Positions 9,005 through 16,635 of a stretch of 64,000 nt of DNA are shown in pieces (the stretch's first letter is position 1; each line of letters starts with the position of its first letter). Source of the stretch: Mycobacterium sp. SMC-2. Its GTDB lineage: Bacteria > Actinomycetota > Actinomycetes > Mycobacteriales > Mycobacteriaceae. The stretch covers positions 5,766,001 through 5,830,000 of the forward strand of contig NZ_CP079863.1 of the NCBI RefSeq assembly GCF_025263485.1, read 5' to 3'. The position numbers and the translations under genes are program-made. The notes under the pieces are model-generated. The model saw only the letters and a program-made list of their open reading frames with translations. It was not told the origin of the DNA and searched no databases.

Positions 9005-10081
9005 TCAGCTGTCCCCTGCCACCTGGTAGACGCCGAAGACCTTGTTCGAGGTGAACAGGTCGGTTTCGATCATCTCCATCCACTCGGGACGAACGCCGAG
9101 GCGGTCGACGGCACCGGCAAGGCAGAACCAGTTCAGCATCTCGTGTTGCCCGGCCCGCTCGACCTCCTGAAGGGTTACATCGCGCCAGGCGGCCGGTTTG
9201 TCACCGTTAAGTTGCGCGAACAGCTCCCGGTCCCGGGCCGTGTCCGGAAGCAGGAAACGGCTCGCCTCGTTGAGGAAGGCGTGCGACCAGCTCGACGAGG
9301 CGACCAGGGCCACCCGTGACTTGCTTTGCAGACAGATCTCGGCCACCGCGGCACCGAGGTCGAAGCAGCGAGCCGGCGCAGGTGCCGGTGGATCCAGTTC
9401 GGAAATGTCCTTGGGCATGCTGCTCAGATAGGCCAAACCGCCCTTGTGTTTGACCAATCGACGGCCGTAGCAGTTGATGGAAAAGAACAACGACGCATAG
9501 GGGAAGCCGTCACCGGCCCAGTCGAGGTAGCGCAACGTGTTTGCGAACGCGGCCGGCATCGGACGGTCGGGCAGGGGCTGGTAGCTATAGGCGACGTCGA
9601 AGCCGCGGCTTAGCAGTTCGGTGGTGAGTTTCTTGCCGGCCCGAGGCGCGCCCTTAATCGGATACGGCGTGTCTTCTGGCTCGCCCCACGCATTCGACCG
9701 GCCCTTGTAGAACGGCCGTTGCCATAACCGCGTTTCCAGGTCGTCGAAAGCACATACCGCGAACGGCGGCACGCAGTCCTCATGGAACAACTCATACTGA
9801 TCGTCACCCCAGATCAGCACGACGTCGGGCGCGAAGTCGTCGAGAGCGTCACGCACGCGTTGAAAGTTCTGACGCAGCTCCTCGCGGTGGGCTGCCGCCG
9901 CGGCCAGGCCATTGTCGTCGCCCAGTTCGCGCACAAGCAGACTCGAGAGCGCGGCCGGGTCGCGCTTCTCCTCCGGCAGCTCAGGATCCCGCAACGCCCA
10001 CCGAAATACATCGGCCATCCGCTCGTCGGGCAGCGCGAGCGGCGGGAAATGTGTGGCACCTACAGCCAGTACAGCACCCAT
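9005..10081 (-). CDS. LigB-type (class III) extradiol ring-cleavage dioxygenase
   Basis: 358 residues, similar to LigB catalytic subunits of protocatechuate 4,5-dioxygenase-type enzymes. The N-terminal GATHFPPL holds a likely iron-ligand histidine, VVLIWGDDQYELFHEDCVP holds the second histidine region, and VALVASSSWSHAFLNE matches the conserved serine-tryptophan-serine-histidine segment. It probably cleaves a catechol produced by RHO 1 and the SDR next to the hydroxyls, using Fe(II). The start has a strong AAGGAGG. It is the first gene of the left operon and diverges from a TetR gene. Confidence 0.85.
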   Translation of the reverse strand: MGAVLAVGATHFPPLALPDERMADVFRWALRDPELPEEKRDPAALSSLLVRELGDDNGLAAAAAHREELRQNFQRVRDALDDFAPDVVLIWGDDQYELFHEDCVPPFAVCAFDDLETRLWQRPFYKGRSNAWGEPEDTPYPIKGAPRAGKKLTTELLSRGFDVAYSYQPLPDRPMPAAFANTLRYLDWAGDGFPYASLFFSINCYGRRLVKHKGGLAYLSSMPKDISELDPPAPAPARCFDLGAAVAEICLQSKSRVALVASSSWSHAFLNEASRFLLPDTARDRELFAQLNGDKPAAWRDVTLQEVERAGQHEMLNWFCLAGAVDRLGVRPEWMEMIETDLFTSNKVFGVYQVAGDS

Positions 10082-10209
10082 GATTCGGTGATCCTCCTTG
10101 ATCGCTGTTCAAGCCCCTGCGCCGCAGCGCCGAACAGATCCAGCTCCTCACCAAACTTGTGGCGTTGTGGGGAGCGCTGAATCTGATGAACGAATAGTAT
10201 CGATAATAC

Positions 10210-10227
10210 ACATATCCTACAATATGT
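10210..10227. promoter_or_regulatory. Inverted repeat in divergent promoter region, candidate TetR operator
   Basis: ACATAT, a CCTACA spacer and ATATGT form a perfect 6-bp inverted repeat. It is in the AT-rich gap between the divergent extradiol dioxygenase operon (start 10081) and the TetR gene (start 10314). A second imperfect repeat, GTAT-CGATA-ATAC, is just to its left. Position suggests the TetR protein controls both directions here. Confidence 0.45.
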
Positions 10228-10313
10228 TTCATATGCTGAGTTGCATTACCATCGTTGTTACCGAGCACGTCTGTCCAGCAGGGCGGCTGAGTGCCAGAAA
10301 GGGAGGCGATACC

Positions 10314-10916
10314 TTGGCTACCAGGGCGACCACCGAGGCGAAGATCTTCAATGGAGCTTTGCGCGCGCTTGCGCGTCAGGGACCGAAGAAGCTGGCGATG
10401 AGCGACATCGCGGCCGAGGCGGGGGTCTCGGGTGGCACGCTCTACCGGTACTTCAAGAACAAGGAAGACCTCCTCGAGGCGCTCGGGGATCACTTCGTCA
10501 TGAGGTTGCGCGGGATCTTGCAGGGGGCGATTGCCGAACAACCCGATCCCGCCGATCGTCTGCGCTTGGTCGTGGACATCATGTTGCGTTATTGGCAGGA
10601 CAATCCGGCGACGGTCCAACTCGGCCAGCTCGAGCCCGGTTTCGTGATCGCTTATATCAAGCAAGTTTCACCGCAGCTGTCCGCCGTCCTCCATGACGCT
10701 TTGGAGCCCGCTCTCGCCGAAAGCCCGGCAGTCCGGCTCGGCTTGGCGACACCGGACGAAATCGTGGACCTCATTGTGCGGATGGCTTTTTCGCATTACT
10801 TCATGCCTGCCAAGGACTATCGTGAGCTGCGCGACCTGCTGGTCGCGCTCGGGAGTTCGGCCGGGCTGGAACCGAAGAAGACCCGGACCAGGGCGGGTCG
10901 CAAAGCCGCCAGCTGA
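10314..10916 (+). CDS. TetR-family regulator with TTG start
   Basis: 200 residues. The N-terminal helix-turn-helix is seen in MSDIAAEAGVSGGTLYRYF followed by KNKEDLLEALGDH, typical of TetR proteins; the C-terminal two thirds is a helical ligand domain. The TTG at 10314 is chosen because GGGAGG lies seven bases upstream; there is no in-frame ATG near the HTH, and the nearby GTG at 10291 is out of frame. It diverges from the left RHO/extradiol operon and ends three bases from the second FAH gene, so local control of ring degradation is likely. The ligand is unknown. Confidence 0.88.
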   Translation: MATRATTEAKIFNGALRALARQGPKKLAMSDIAAEAGVSGGTLYRYFKNKEDLLEALGDHFVMRLRGILQGAIAEQPDPADRLRLVVDIMLRYWQDNPATVQLGQLEPGFVIAYIKQVSPQLSAVLHDALEPALAESPAVRLGLATPDEIVDLIVRMAFSHYFMPAKDYRELRDLLVALGSSAGLEPKKTRTRAGRKAAS

Positions 10917-10919
10917 CGG

Positions 10920-11759
10920 TTACGACTGCTTGGCGCCGACGACATTGCGCAGCACACCGATGCCTTCAATTTCCGCCTCGACGACATCGCCTTCTCGGAG
11001 GAATCGGCCGTCCTCCATCCCGACACCGTCCGTGGTGCCCGTGAACACAATGTCACCCGCGTTGAGGGCGACCCTCGCGACGACGTAGTCGAGACACTCA
11101 TCGAGGTTCCAGATCATCTTCGCGGTGCGATCATGTTGGCGCTCTTCACCGTTGACGCGTAAAGAGATGCCCACATCGATCTGGCCCGGTCCGCCGAACT
11201 CATCCTTGGTGGTGATCCACGGCCCCACTGGGGTCGCTCCGGTGAGCGCCTTCATCGTGAACAGGTCCAGTCCGCCCATAGGCGACGCGGCGTCCCTGGC
11301 ACTGACGTCGTTGCCGACGGTGTAGCCCAGCACGGCGTCGGTGAGGTGCCCGTCGGCCTTGCTCGCCGGCCTGGCCATCACAGCGACCAGCTCGACCTCG
11401 AAGTCCAGCTGGTTGGTGATCGCGGGATTTGCCAATTCGTCGTCGTGCCCGATGATGGCCGCTTGCGGTTTGAGGAAACCCACGGTGCTGGGTGGCCGCT
11501 CGGTGACACCGAGCTTCTCCAGGTGAGTCCAGTAGTTCATTCCGACCCCGACGATCGTGGACGTTGGGGTGATGGGCGGCAAGAGGCGCACGTCCTCAAG
11601 CGCCACCGGTGGACCCGCGAACTCGAAAGCCGCTTGGCCCTCGGACGCGGCGGGGCCCCAATCAGCTATCTCACCGCGGACCGGCTGTACCGTGCCGGCC
11701 CCGATATCGACCAGCGCCCACGAATCATTGTCCTGGAAGCGGATTCTCGCGATTTTCAG
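10920..11759 (-). CDS. FAH-family hydrolase with probable CTG start
   Basis: 279 residues if translation begins at CTG 11759. From there the protein reads LKIARIRFQDNDSWALVD, a normal FAH N-terminus, and the CTG overlaps the YceI stop as CTGA with GGAGGGG five bases upstream. The first conventional start, GTG 11606, would remove about 50 residues of the N-terminal domain. The catalytic domain shows VGVGMNYWTHLEK, DFEVELVAVMARP, VGNDVSARDAA and DIVFTGTTDGVGM. Probable acylpyruvate-type hydrolase or isomerase for a ring-fission product of the second operon. The CTG start is an inference from overlap and length. Confidence 0.85.
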   Translation of the reverse strand: MKIARIRFQDNDSWALVDIGAGTVQPVRGEIADWGPAASEGQAAFEFAGPPVALEDVRLLPPITPTSTIVGVGMNYWTHLEKLGVTERPPSTVGFLKPQAAIIGHDDELANPAITNQLDFEVELVAVMARPASKADGHLTDAVLGYTVGNDVSARDAASPMGGLDLFTMKALTGATPVGPWITTKDEFGGPGQIDVGISLRVNGEERQHDRTAKMIWNLDECLDYVVARVALNAGDIVFTGTTDGVGMEDGRFLREGDVVEAEIEGIGVLRNVVGAKQS

Positions 11760-12328
11760 GGTGACCCCTCCAGCCGTATGTCCACGTGCACTGTCTGCCC
11801 GATCCCGCGATCAAGGAACCGCGGGCGGGCGCGGTAGACCAACCCAAAGTCGCTGCGGGTGAACTGCCCTCGTCCGATGAAGATCGGCCTCGCAGCGCCC
11901 CCATCGTGGATGAACCGCTCGGCCTGAATCCGCAGTGGTACGCGGCGGGTAACGCCCATGAAGGTCAGTTCTCCGTCCAGCAGAAAGCCTTGCGGATTGC
12001 CGCCCGTATCAGGGGTGACTCCCGTCGAATGGTATTCCGCGGTCGGATGGTTCGCTATGTTTAGCAGCGAAGCTGCGCGAATCGCCTTGTCACGGCCCTT
12101 GCTCTTCGTATTGACCGAGCCAAGGTCGATCGTTGCGATCACGGCCGAAGCCGTCGGGTCATCGGCGACAACGATCTGTCCCTCGACCCGCAGGGTGCCG
12201 CGCACTGTCTGCACACCCAGGTGCTTGACCGTGAACCTCAGCGTCGACCGGACCGGATCGATCGCCCATGTACCTGCCACATAACCCGGAATCTCCGTCG
12301 CAGAAGGCAATTCGTAACCCTGCCTCAC
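11756..12328 (-). CDS. YceI-like lipocalin-fold protein
   Basis: 190 residues. YceI signatures are AGTWAIDPVRSTLRFTVKHL near the N-terminus, then VIATIDLGSVNT, GELTFMGVTRRVPL and FTRSDFGLVYR. YceI proteins form a beta barrel that binds isoprenoid or other long hydrophobic molecules. No signal peptide is seen, so it should be cytoplasmic. The GTG start overlaps the RHO 2 beta stop (GTGA) and its own stop overlaps the FAH start, placing it firmly inside the operon. A role in holding a hydrophobic intermediate is possible but unproven. Confidence 0.85.
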   Translation of the reverse strand: MRQGYELPSATEIPGYVAGTWAIDPVRSTLRFTVKHLGVQTVRGTLRVEGQIVVADDPTASAVIATIDLGSVNTKSKGRDKAIRAASLLNIANHPTAEYHSTGVTPDTGGNPQGFLLDGELTFMGVTRRVPLRIQAERFIHDGGAARPIFIGRGQFTRSDFGLVYRARPRFLDRGIGQTVHVDIRLEGSP

Positions 12329-12909
12329 AGATAGATGGCGAGGTTTTGCACGCCGAGCGTGGCCTGCTCGAAATAGATGGTGCGCGACGCGATTTTCCAT
12401 TCATCGCCTCCGCGCAGGATGTCGACCCGCCTGGCCGGAAGTATCTCGAGCTTCGGGTCGTCGTAGCGAGATCGCAGCAAGACGATGGAGCTGTGCACTT
12501 CGTACTCGCCTGCCAAGCCCGTCTGGTAGGCCCGCACCTTGTGCACGATCCGTTGGGTGCGTGACAGCGGATTCTCAGCCCAGGCGCTGTCGGTCTGCGT
12601 CATCCGCATGATCTTGAGCATCAGCGTCATGATGTTCTCATTGAACAGATACATCTCTGATTCGAAGACGCCCATGTTCCGGTGATCACGTGTGGTGCGC
12701 ACCGGCGCCCGATAGACGATGTCGGGCGCGAGCAGACCGGCCCAACCGGTCAGGTCATCGGAGTCCAGCAGTGCGGACTCGTCTTCGAGAAACGCTACGA
12801 TCTCGAAATGGAGCGGATCGGTCATCGGGATTCGTGCCCCGCGCGGCGTCGGGTAGCTGACACCCGATTGGGACTGGGTGTCGATGTCCGGTGCGGTCTC
12901 TGCAGTCAC
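12325..12909 (-). CDS. Ring-hydroxylating dioxygenase beta subunit (RHO 2)
   Basis: 194 residues from a GTG that overlaps the alpha-subunit stop (GTGA); an internal ATG at the MTDPLHFEI segment is an alternative that would drop about 27 residues. Family features are IVAFLEDESALLDSDDL, SRTQRIVHKVRAYQTG and the C-terminal EWKIASRTIYFEQATL. It is the structural partner of RHO 2 alpha in an alpha3beta3 oxygenase. Confidence 0.9.
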   Translation of the reverse strand: MTAETAPDIDTQSQSGVSYPTPRGARIPMTDPLHFEIVAFLEDESALLDSDDLTGWAGLLAPDIVYRAPVRTTRDHRNMGVFESEMYLFNENIMTLMLKIMRMTQTDSAWAENPLSRTQRIVHKVRAYQTGLAGEYEVHSSIVLLRSRYDDPKLEILPARRVDILRGGDEWKIASRTIYFEQATLGVQNLAIYL

Positions 12910-14306
12910 CACGGTCTCCCTTCCATGAACTCGCTGTAGCGCAGCCAGAAGTTCCACTGCGTGTCGTCCTTCGGGAATCCGGCGTAGACCTGCCCGGGCC
13001 CCGGCCAATCGGCGGGCTTGTTCTCACCGGTGATCGCCTGATAGCGAAGTTTCGACTGGCGGCCCAGAGCGCCGCGTGCGGCATGGCTCTGCATCGGCCA
13101 GGTGTCGGTGTCGTCGGCCTCGACGAAGCCGCTTATCCCGAACGTCGCAGCGGTCATCAGATTCATGGATTCGGCGAGCTCTTTTGGTGCGTCACGTTCG
13201 ACCAGAGTCCAATGGAACAACTCGAAGTGGTCCGGTCCCTTGGGAACCCACACCCGCCAACTGAAGAACGCCGAAACGGTTCCGTCCGGGAACTGGAACG
13301 GCATCGCGAAAACTGCGACGTTGGGAAACAGCTGACCCACCTGCGGGGTGAACTGCGTAAGCACTTGGAGTTGCCCCTCGTCAAAGCGCTGGGGCAAGTC
13401 CTCGACCATGTCGGGCGACATTCCCGGCGGTGGCGCCAGCCGTAGCCGCTCCATCGGTGACATCGCGGCGAGATTCTTGCCCTTCATTGCGGTGAGGTAA
13501 TGCTCTTCGGTCAGGTCGAAGCATCGTACGAAGTGGCCGTTGAAGCCGGCGCTCACACCGGCCATCGCCGGCTCTTCCGCCGCCGCTCCCAGCAGCGCCA
13601 ATTCCTGCATCGAACGGTGCAGCGACAGGGTGTGGAAAATGTCTCCGGCAAACTGCTCGGCAGCGCACTTCCAGTTGGCGGGGATGATGAAGCGCTGCGG
13701 ATGACCCAAGACTGTCATGCCGCGCCGGGTTCGGTCGAACATGAGATCCCAGTACCAAGTCATCGGGCCGAGGTATTCGCGCAGCGACGGCGCGCTGTCG
13801 TCGAACGTCACGAAGATCATGCCCGTGTAGGTGTCCACCCGCCCGCGGCGCAAGCCCAACTCGCCTTTGCTGCGCAATTCGCCGTGCATGGTCTCCCGAG
13901 CGATGGGAGACGCCAGGAAGGCGCCGTCCGACTTGAATACCCAGCCGTGGTAAGGGCACTGAAACTGCTTGGCACTGCCGGCTTCGAACCGGCACACGCG
14001 TGCGGCACGATGGCTGCAGACATTGAGCACCGCCGTGATGCTCCCGTCGGCCGCCCGGCTGACGATGACCTGGTCCTCCCCGACGTAACGCACCACGTAG
14101 TCGTCGGCGTTGGGGATTTCATCCTCGTGGGCTACGACCGTCCAGGCCCTGGCGAACACGTGTTTCAATTCCAGCTGATAGAGCTCGGGATCGTTGAGCA
14201 CGCGCAGCGACACCTCGCGATAGTCCTGGTCGATCAGCTCCGACAGCGGGGTCCCGTCCGCGAGGACCAGTCCGGTTCGAGCGTGTTTCACCTCGTCGAT
14301 AGTCAC
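12906..14306 (-). CDS. Rieske ring-hydroxylating dioxygenase alpha subunit (RHO 2)
   Basis: 466 residues. Rieske ligands are C97, H99, C117 and H120 (CSH ... CPYH). Catalytic iron ligands are H225 and H230 in GDIFHTLSLH and an Asp around 398 in FVEADDTDTW. Length and these segments place it near the PAH-type (NidA/PhdA-like) alpha subunits, which attack fused or substituted aromatics. It is followed by its beta gene and preceded 10 bp away by an SDR. No ferredoxin gene is in the operon, although one is just beyond its promoter at 18097 on the other strand. Confidence 0.92.
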   Translation of the reverse strand: MTIDEVKHARTGLVLADGTPLSELIDQDYREVSLRVLNDPELYQLELKHVFARAWTVVAHEDEIPNADDYVVRYVGEDQVIVSRAADGSITAVLNVCSHRAARVCRFEAGSAKQFQCPYHGWVFKSDGAFLASPIARETMHGELRSKGELGLRRGRVDTYTGMIFVTFDDSAPSLREYLGPMTWYWDLMFDRTRRGMTVLGHPQRFIIPANWKCAAEQFAGDIFHTLSLHRSMQELALLGAAAEEPAMAGVSAGFNGHFVRCFDLTEEHYLTAMKGKNLAAMSPMERLRLAPPPGMSPDMVEDLPQRFDEGQLQVLTQFTPQVGQLFPNVAVFAMPFQFPDGTVSAFFSWRVWVPKGPDHFELFHWTLVERDAPKELAESMNLMTAATFGISGFVEADDTDTWPMQSHAARGALGRQSKLRYQAITGENKPADWPGPGQVYAGFPKDDTQWNFWLRYSEFMEGRPW

Positions 14307-14316
14307 GACGCTCTCC

Positions 14317-15147
14317 TTACTTGTTTTCGGACCCGGGGCTGCCGGGCAGTGAGTCGAAGACCGAGGGGTCTGGTGGCCGGGTGTTCAGCCGGGGTACGTG
14401 GAGGCCCCCGTCGACCGGGATGGTCGCGCCGGTGATGAAGCGCGCCTCGTCGCTGGCCAGGAACGCCGCCACCGGGGCGATGTCCTCCTCCGGATCACCC
14501 ATCCGTCCGCAAGGGATCATCAGCGGAACCGCCTCGAGCAGTGCAGGATTGGCTGACACCATCTCTTCGAAGGCAGCCGATGCGGCGATCGGTGCGATCG
14601 CGTTGACCAGGATGTTATGCCTAGCCCACTGGAAACCGGCGGTCCGGGTCAGAGCCTGCACACCGCCCTTGGCGGTGTTGTAGTCGCCATGGACCCAGTT
14701 TCCGTTATCGGCGTCGATCGAATAGAAGTTGATGATGCGTCCACCACCGCGAGCTTTCATGACGGGGAACGCCGTCTGCATCCCCCACCACACGCTCCAC
14801 AGGGCGACTCCGAGCATCTGCTCGAACATCTCGTCGGTCTTGTGCTCCAGCGGAACGTCCGGGGTCAGCGAAATCGCGTTGTTGACAAGGATGTCCAAAC
14901 CGCCGAAGGAGTCTTGGGCGGCCGCGACAGCATCTTCGATGTCTCCCTTACGGGACACATCGGTCTGCACGAACAAGCCCTCGCCGCCGAGCGCACCTAG
15001 GTCCTCGGCGACCCGCTTACCCGCGTCGGCATCGAACTCGGCGAGGACCACCTTGGCGCCCTCGCGGGCGAACCTGCGGGCGATTCCCCGCCCGATGCCC
15101 TTACCGGCGCCCGTAACGACGGCAACCTTTCCCTGCAGACGGCTCAC
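14317..15147 (-). CDS. SDR-family dehydrogenase
   Basis: 276 residues, GTG start, three bases after the VOC gene. Cofactor motif TGAGKGIGRGIA, NNAISLTPD in place of the usual NNAG, active site YNTAKGGVQAL and C-terminus ARFITGATIPVDGGL. Its place next to RHO 2 suggests oxidation of the RHO 2 dihydrodiol or of a ring hydroxyl. SDR substrate cannot be read from sequence alone. Confidence 0.87.
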   Translation of the reverse strand: MSRLQGKVAVVTGAGKGIGRGIARRFAREGAKVVLAEFDADAGKRVAEDLGALGGEGLFVQTDVSRKGDIEDAVAAAQDSFGGLDILVNNAISLTPDVPLEHKTDEMFEQMLGVALWSVWWGMQTAFPVMKARGGGRIINFYSIDADNGNWVHGDYNTAKGGVQALTRTAGFQWARHNILVNAIAPIAASAAFEEMVSANPALLEAVPLMIPCGRMGDPEEDIAPVAAFLASDEARFITGATIPVDGGLHVPRLNTRPPDPSVFDSLPGSPGSENK

Positions 15148-15150
15148 CGG

Positions 15151-15717
15151 CTAGGCCTTGCTCTTGGCGTCGATAACCTCACGGACGCGCGCCCGGAAGT
15201 TGGGGTCGTGGGTGTGGCTGAAGTTCACATTGCCGCTCTCACCGTCGAACTCGTGCAGGCCGGTGAGATCCCGCTCCGGGTCGGAGAAGTCCACTGCATA
15301 ACCGCCTTCGCGGACCGCCACGATCTCCCACCAGTTGCCGTCGGGGTCGGTGAAGTAGAACGACGTGTCCCCGTGCATGTGTCGTGGCTCGGTGATGGTC
15401 TTGAGGCCCCACTCGTCCTTGAGCTCGAGCAGCCTCTTGTGGGCCGCGTACACCTCTTCCTCGCTGCCCACGTCGAGGCCATTGTGGGCCAGCATCGTCA
15501 TGGAGCTCTCCTTGCCGGTCTCCACCACCGCGTAGGCGTGGTTGGTGTTGAGCCGGATCATCATCGAGCGGGCGCTCGGTTGGATCACCTCGAGCCCGAG
15601 GACCTCTTCGTAGAAGCGGCGTGACCTGGCGATGTCGACTACCTCTAAGGTGCCGTGACCGAGCCGTTGGACCTTCAGCACAGGCTCGCCGGTGAACTTG
15701 TCTGTGATTCCGGGCAT
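15151..15717 (-). CDS. VOC-superfamily protein (glyoxalase/extradiol dioxygenase fold)
   Basis: 188 residues. A single VOC unit is visible: VQRLGHGTLEVVDIARSRRF holds a likely first metal ligand histidine, and DTSFYFTDPDGNWWEIVAV gives the closing strand with a glutamate ligand. It is shorter than two-module ring-cleaving dioxygenases (about 290 residues), so it may be a one-module dioxygenase, an isomerase or a lyase. It lies between SnoaL-like and SDR genes. The ATG at 15717 has AAGGA about seven bases upstream. Confidence 0.85.
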   Translation of the reverse strand: MPGITDKFTGEPVLKVQRLGHGTLEVVDIARSRRFYEEVLGLEVIQPSARSMMIRLNTNHAYAVVETGKESSMTMLAHNGLDVGSEEEVYAAHKRLLELKDEWGLKTITEPRHMHGDTSFYFTDPDGNWWEIVAVREGGYAVDFSDPERDLTGLHEFDGESGNVNFSHTHDPNFRARVREVIDAKSKA

Positions 15718-15758
15718 TACAGGTTCCTTCCTACTCCTGGCCGAGTTGTTCGGGCCGG

Positions 15759-16154
15759 TCACACGCCGGCTTGCAGTGCCTGCATCGCCGCGGCCATCTG
15801 GGCCGAATCCATGTATTCGTCGATCCGCCGGATCCGACCGCCCGAGAGGGAAATGCGCTGAATCGCCGGAATGGCCGCCACTTCGCCGTTCGGCAGCGTC
15901 ACCCGCACGACGTGTCGCTGAACGCAGGTGTCATCCGTGAAGTCTCGCCCGACGATGTGGAATTCGGCCCGCATGGCCGCCAGCCCCGCAAGTGCAGCAA
16001 GGGCTTCGCTTTTCGGTTGTTCTTGCTGGGTGTAGTTGTGCCAGACCACTGCGTCGTCGGTGAACAGTGCTTCGCAGGTCGTGTGGTCCCCGGTTGCCAG
16101 CGCGGTGAAGAACTTGTCCACCGTGGCCTGCACGTCGTTGTGTTTGTCGGCCAT
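15759..16154 (-). CDS. SnoaL/NTF2-like protein
   Basis: 131-residue NTF2-fold protein. The pattern VDKFFTALATGDHTTCEALF, then FTDDAVVWHNY, GRDFTDDTCVQRHVVRV and GRIRRIDEYMDSAQM is typical of SnoaL-like and ketosteroid-isomerase-like small enzymes, which catalyse isomerisation, cyclisation or hydration of cyclic compounds. It follows another NTF2-like gene in the second operon. The reaction is not assignable. Confidence 0.8.
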   Translation of the reverse strand: MADKHNDVQATVDKFFTALATGDHTTCEALFTDDAVVWHNYTQQEQPKSEALAALAGLAAMRAEFHIVGRDFTDDTCVQRHVVRVTLPNGEVAAIPAIQRISLSGGRIRRIDEYMDSAQMAAAMQALQAGV

Positions 16155-16181
16155 GATTCTCGCTTTCTGTGATCAGGGCTG

Positions 16182-16616
16182 TTACGGCCACACCTTCGGG
16201 GTGAAGATCGCCCGTGCGATTCGTTCCGAAATTCGCCAGCCCTCGGGCGTTTTGGTGTACTTGTCGTGGAACTCTATGACGCGCCCGTTGTCGGTGGCGT
16301 AGACGACCGGCTCACCATGTTCCGACGGCGGTCCGTGGTAGACCATCGAGCAGACGACGGCCTGGGCCGAGTCCGGACGTACGTTCGTGAAGTGGAAATT
16401 GGTGAGTAGGTGCCGCGTGGTCGCCTTTGGCCGTTCTCGCATGCCCTGGCGTAGCTCGTCGTGGCCGTGGTGGACGTTGCCGGCGCGGTCGAAGACTGCG
16501 TCGGGGGTGAACAACCCGATCATCGATTCGAAATCACCGTTGTCCATGTAGTAGGCGAAATCGTTGTTGAGGCGAACCAGCTCCCACTCGGTCGTCATCG
16601 TCTCGGTAGAAGTCAT
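16182..16616 (-). CDS. SnoaL-like NTF2-fold protein, paralogue of 35871-36329
   Basis: 144 residues. The family pattern LVRLNNDFAYYMDNGDFESM, LFTPDAVFDRAGNVHHG, RHLLTNFHFTNV and WRISERIARAIFTPKV is clear and matches almost position for position the protein at 35871-36329. Fold resembles RHO beta subunits and SnoaL-type enzymes. It is 19 bp downstream of the flavin monooxygenase gene and presumably shares its promoter. Both paralogues lie downstream of the same conserved upstream motif. Function unknown, possibly dehydration or isomerisation of a ring intermediate. Confidence 0.83.
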   Translation of the reverse strand: MTSTETMTTEWELVRLNNDFAYYMDNGDFESMIGLFTPDAVFDRAGNVHHGHDELRQGMRERPKATTRHLLTNFHFTNVRPDSAQAVVCSMVYHGPPSEHGEPVVYATDNGRVIEFHDKYTKTPEGWRISERIARAIFTPKVWP

Positions 16617-16635
16617 GTGCTCTTGAGAGCCTGAC

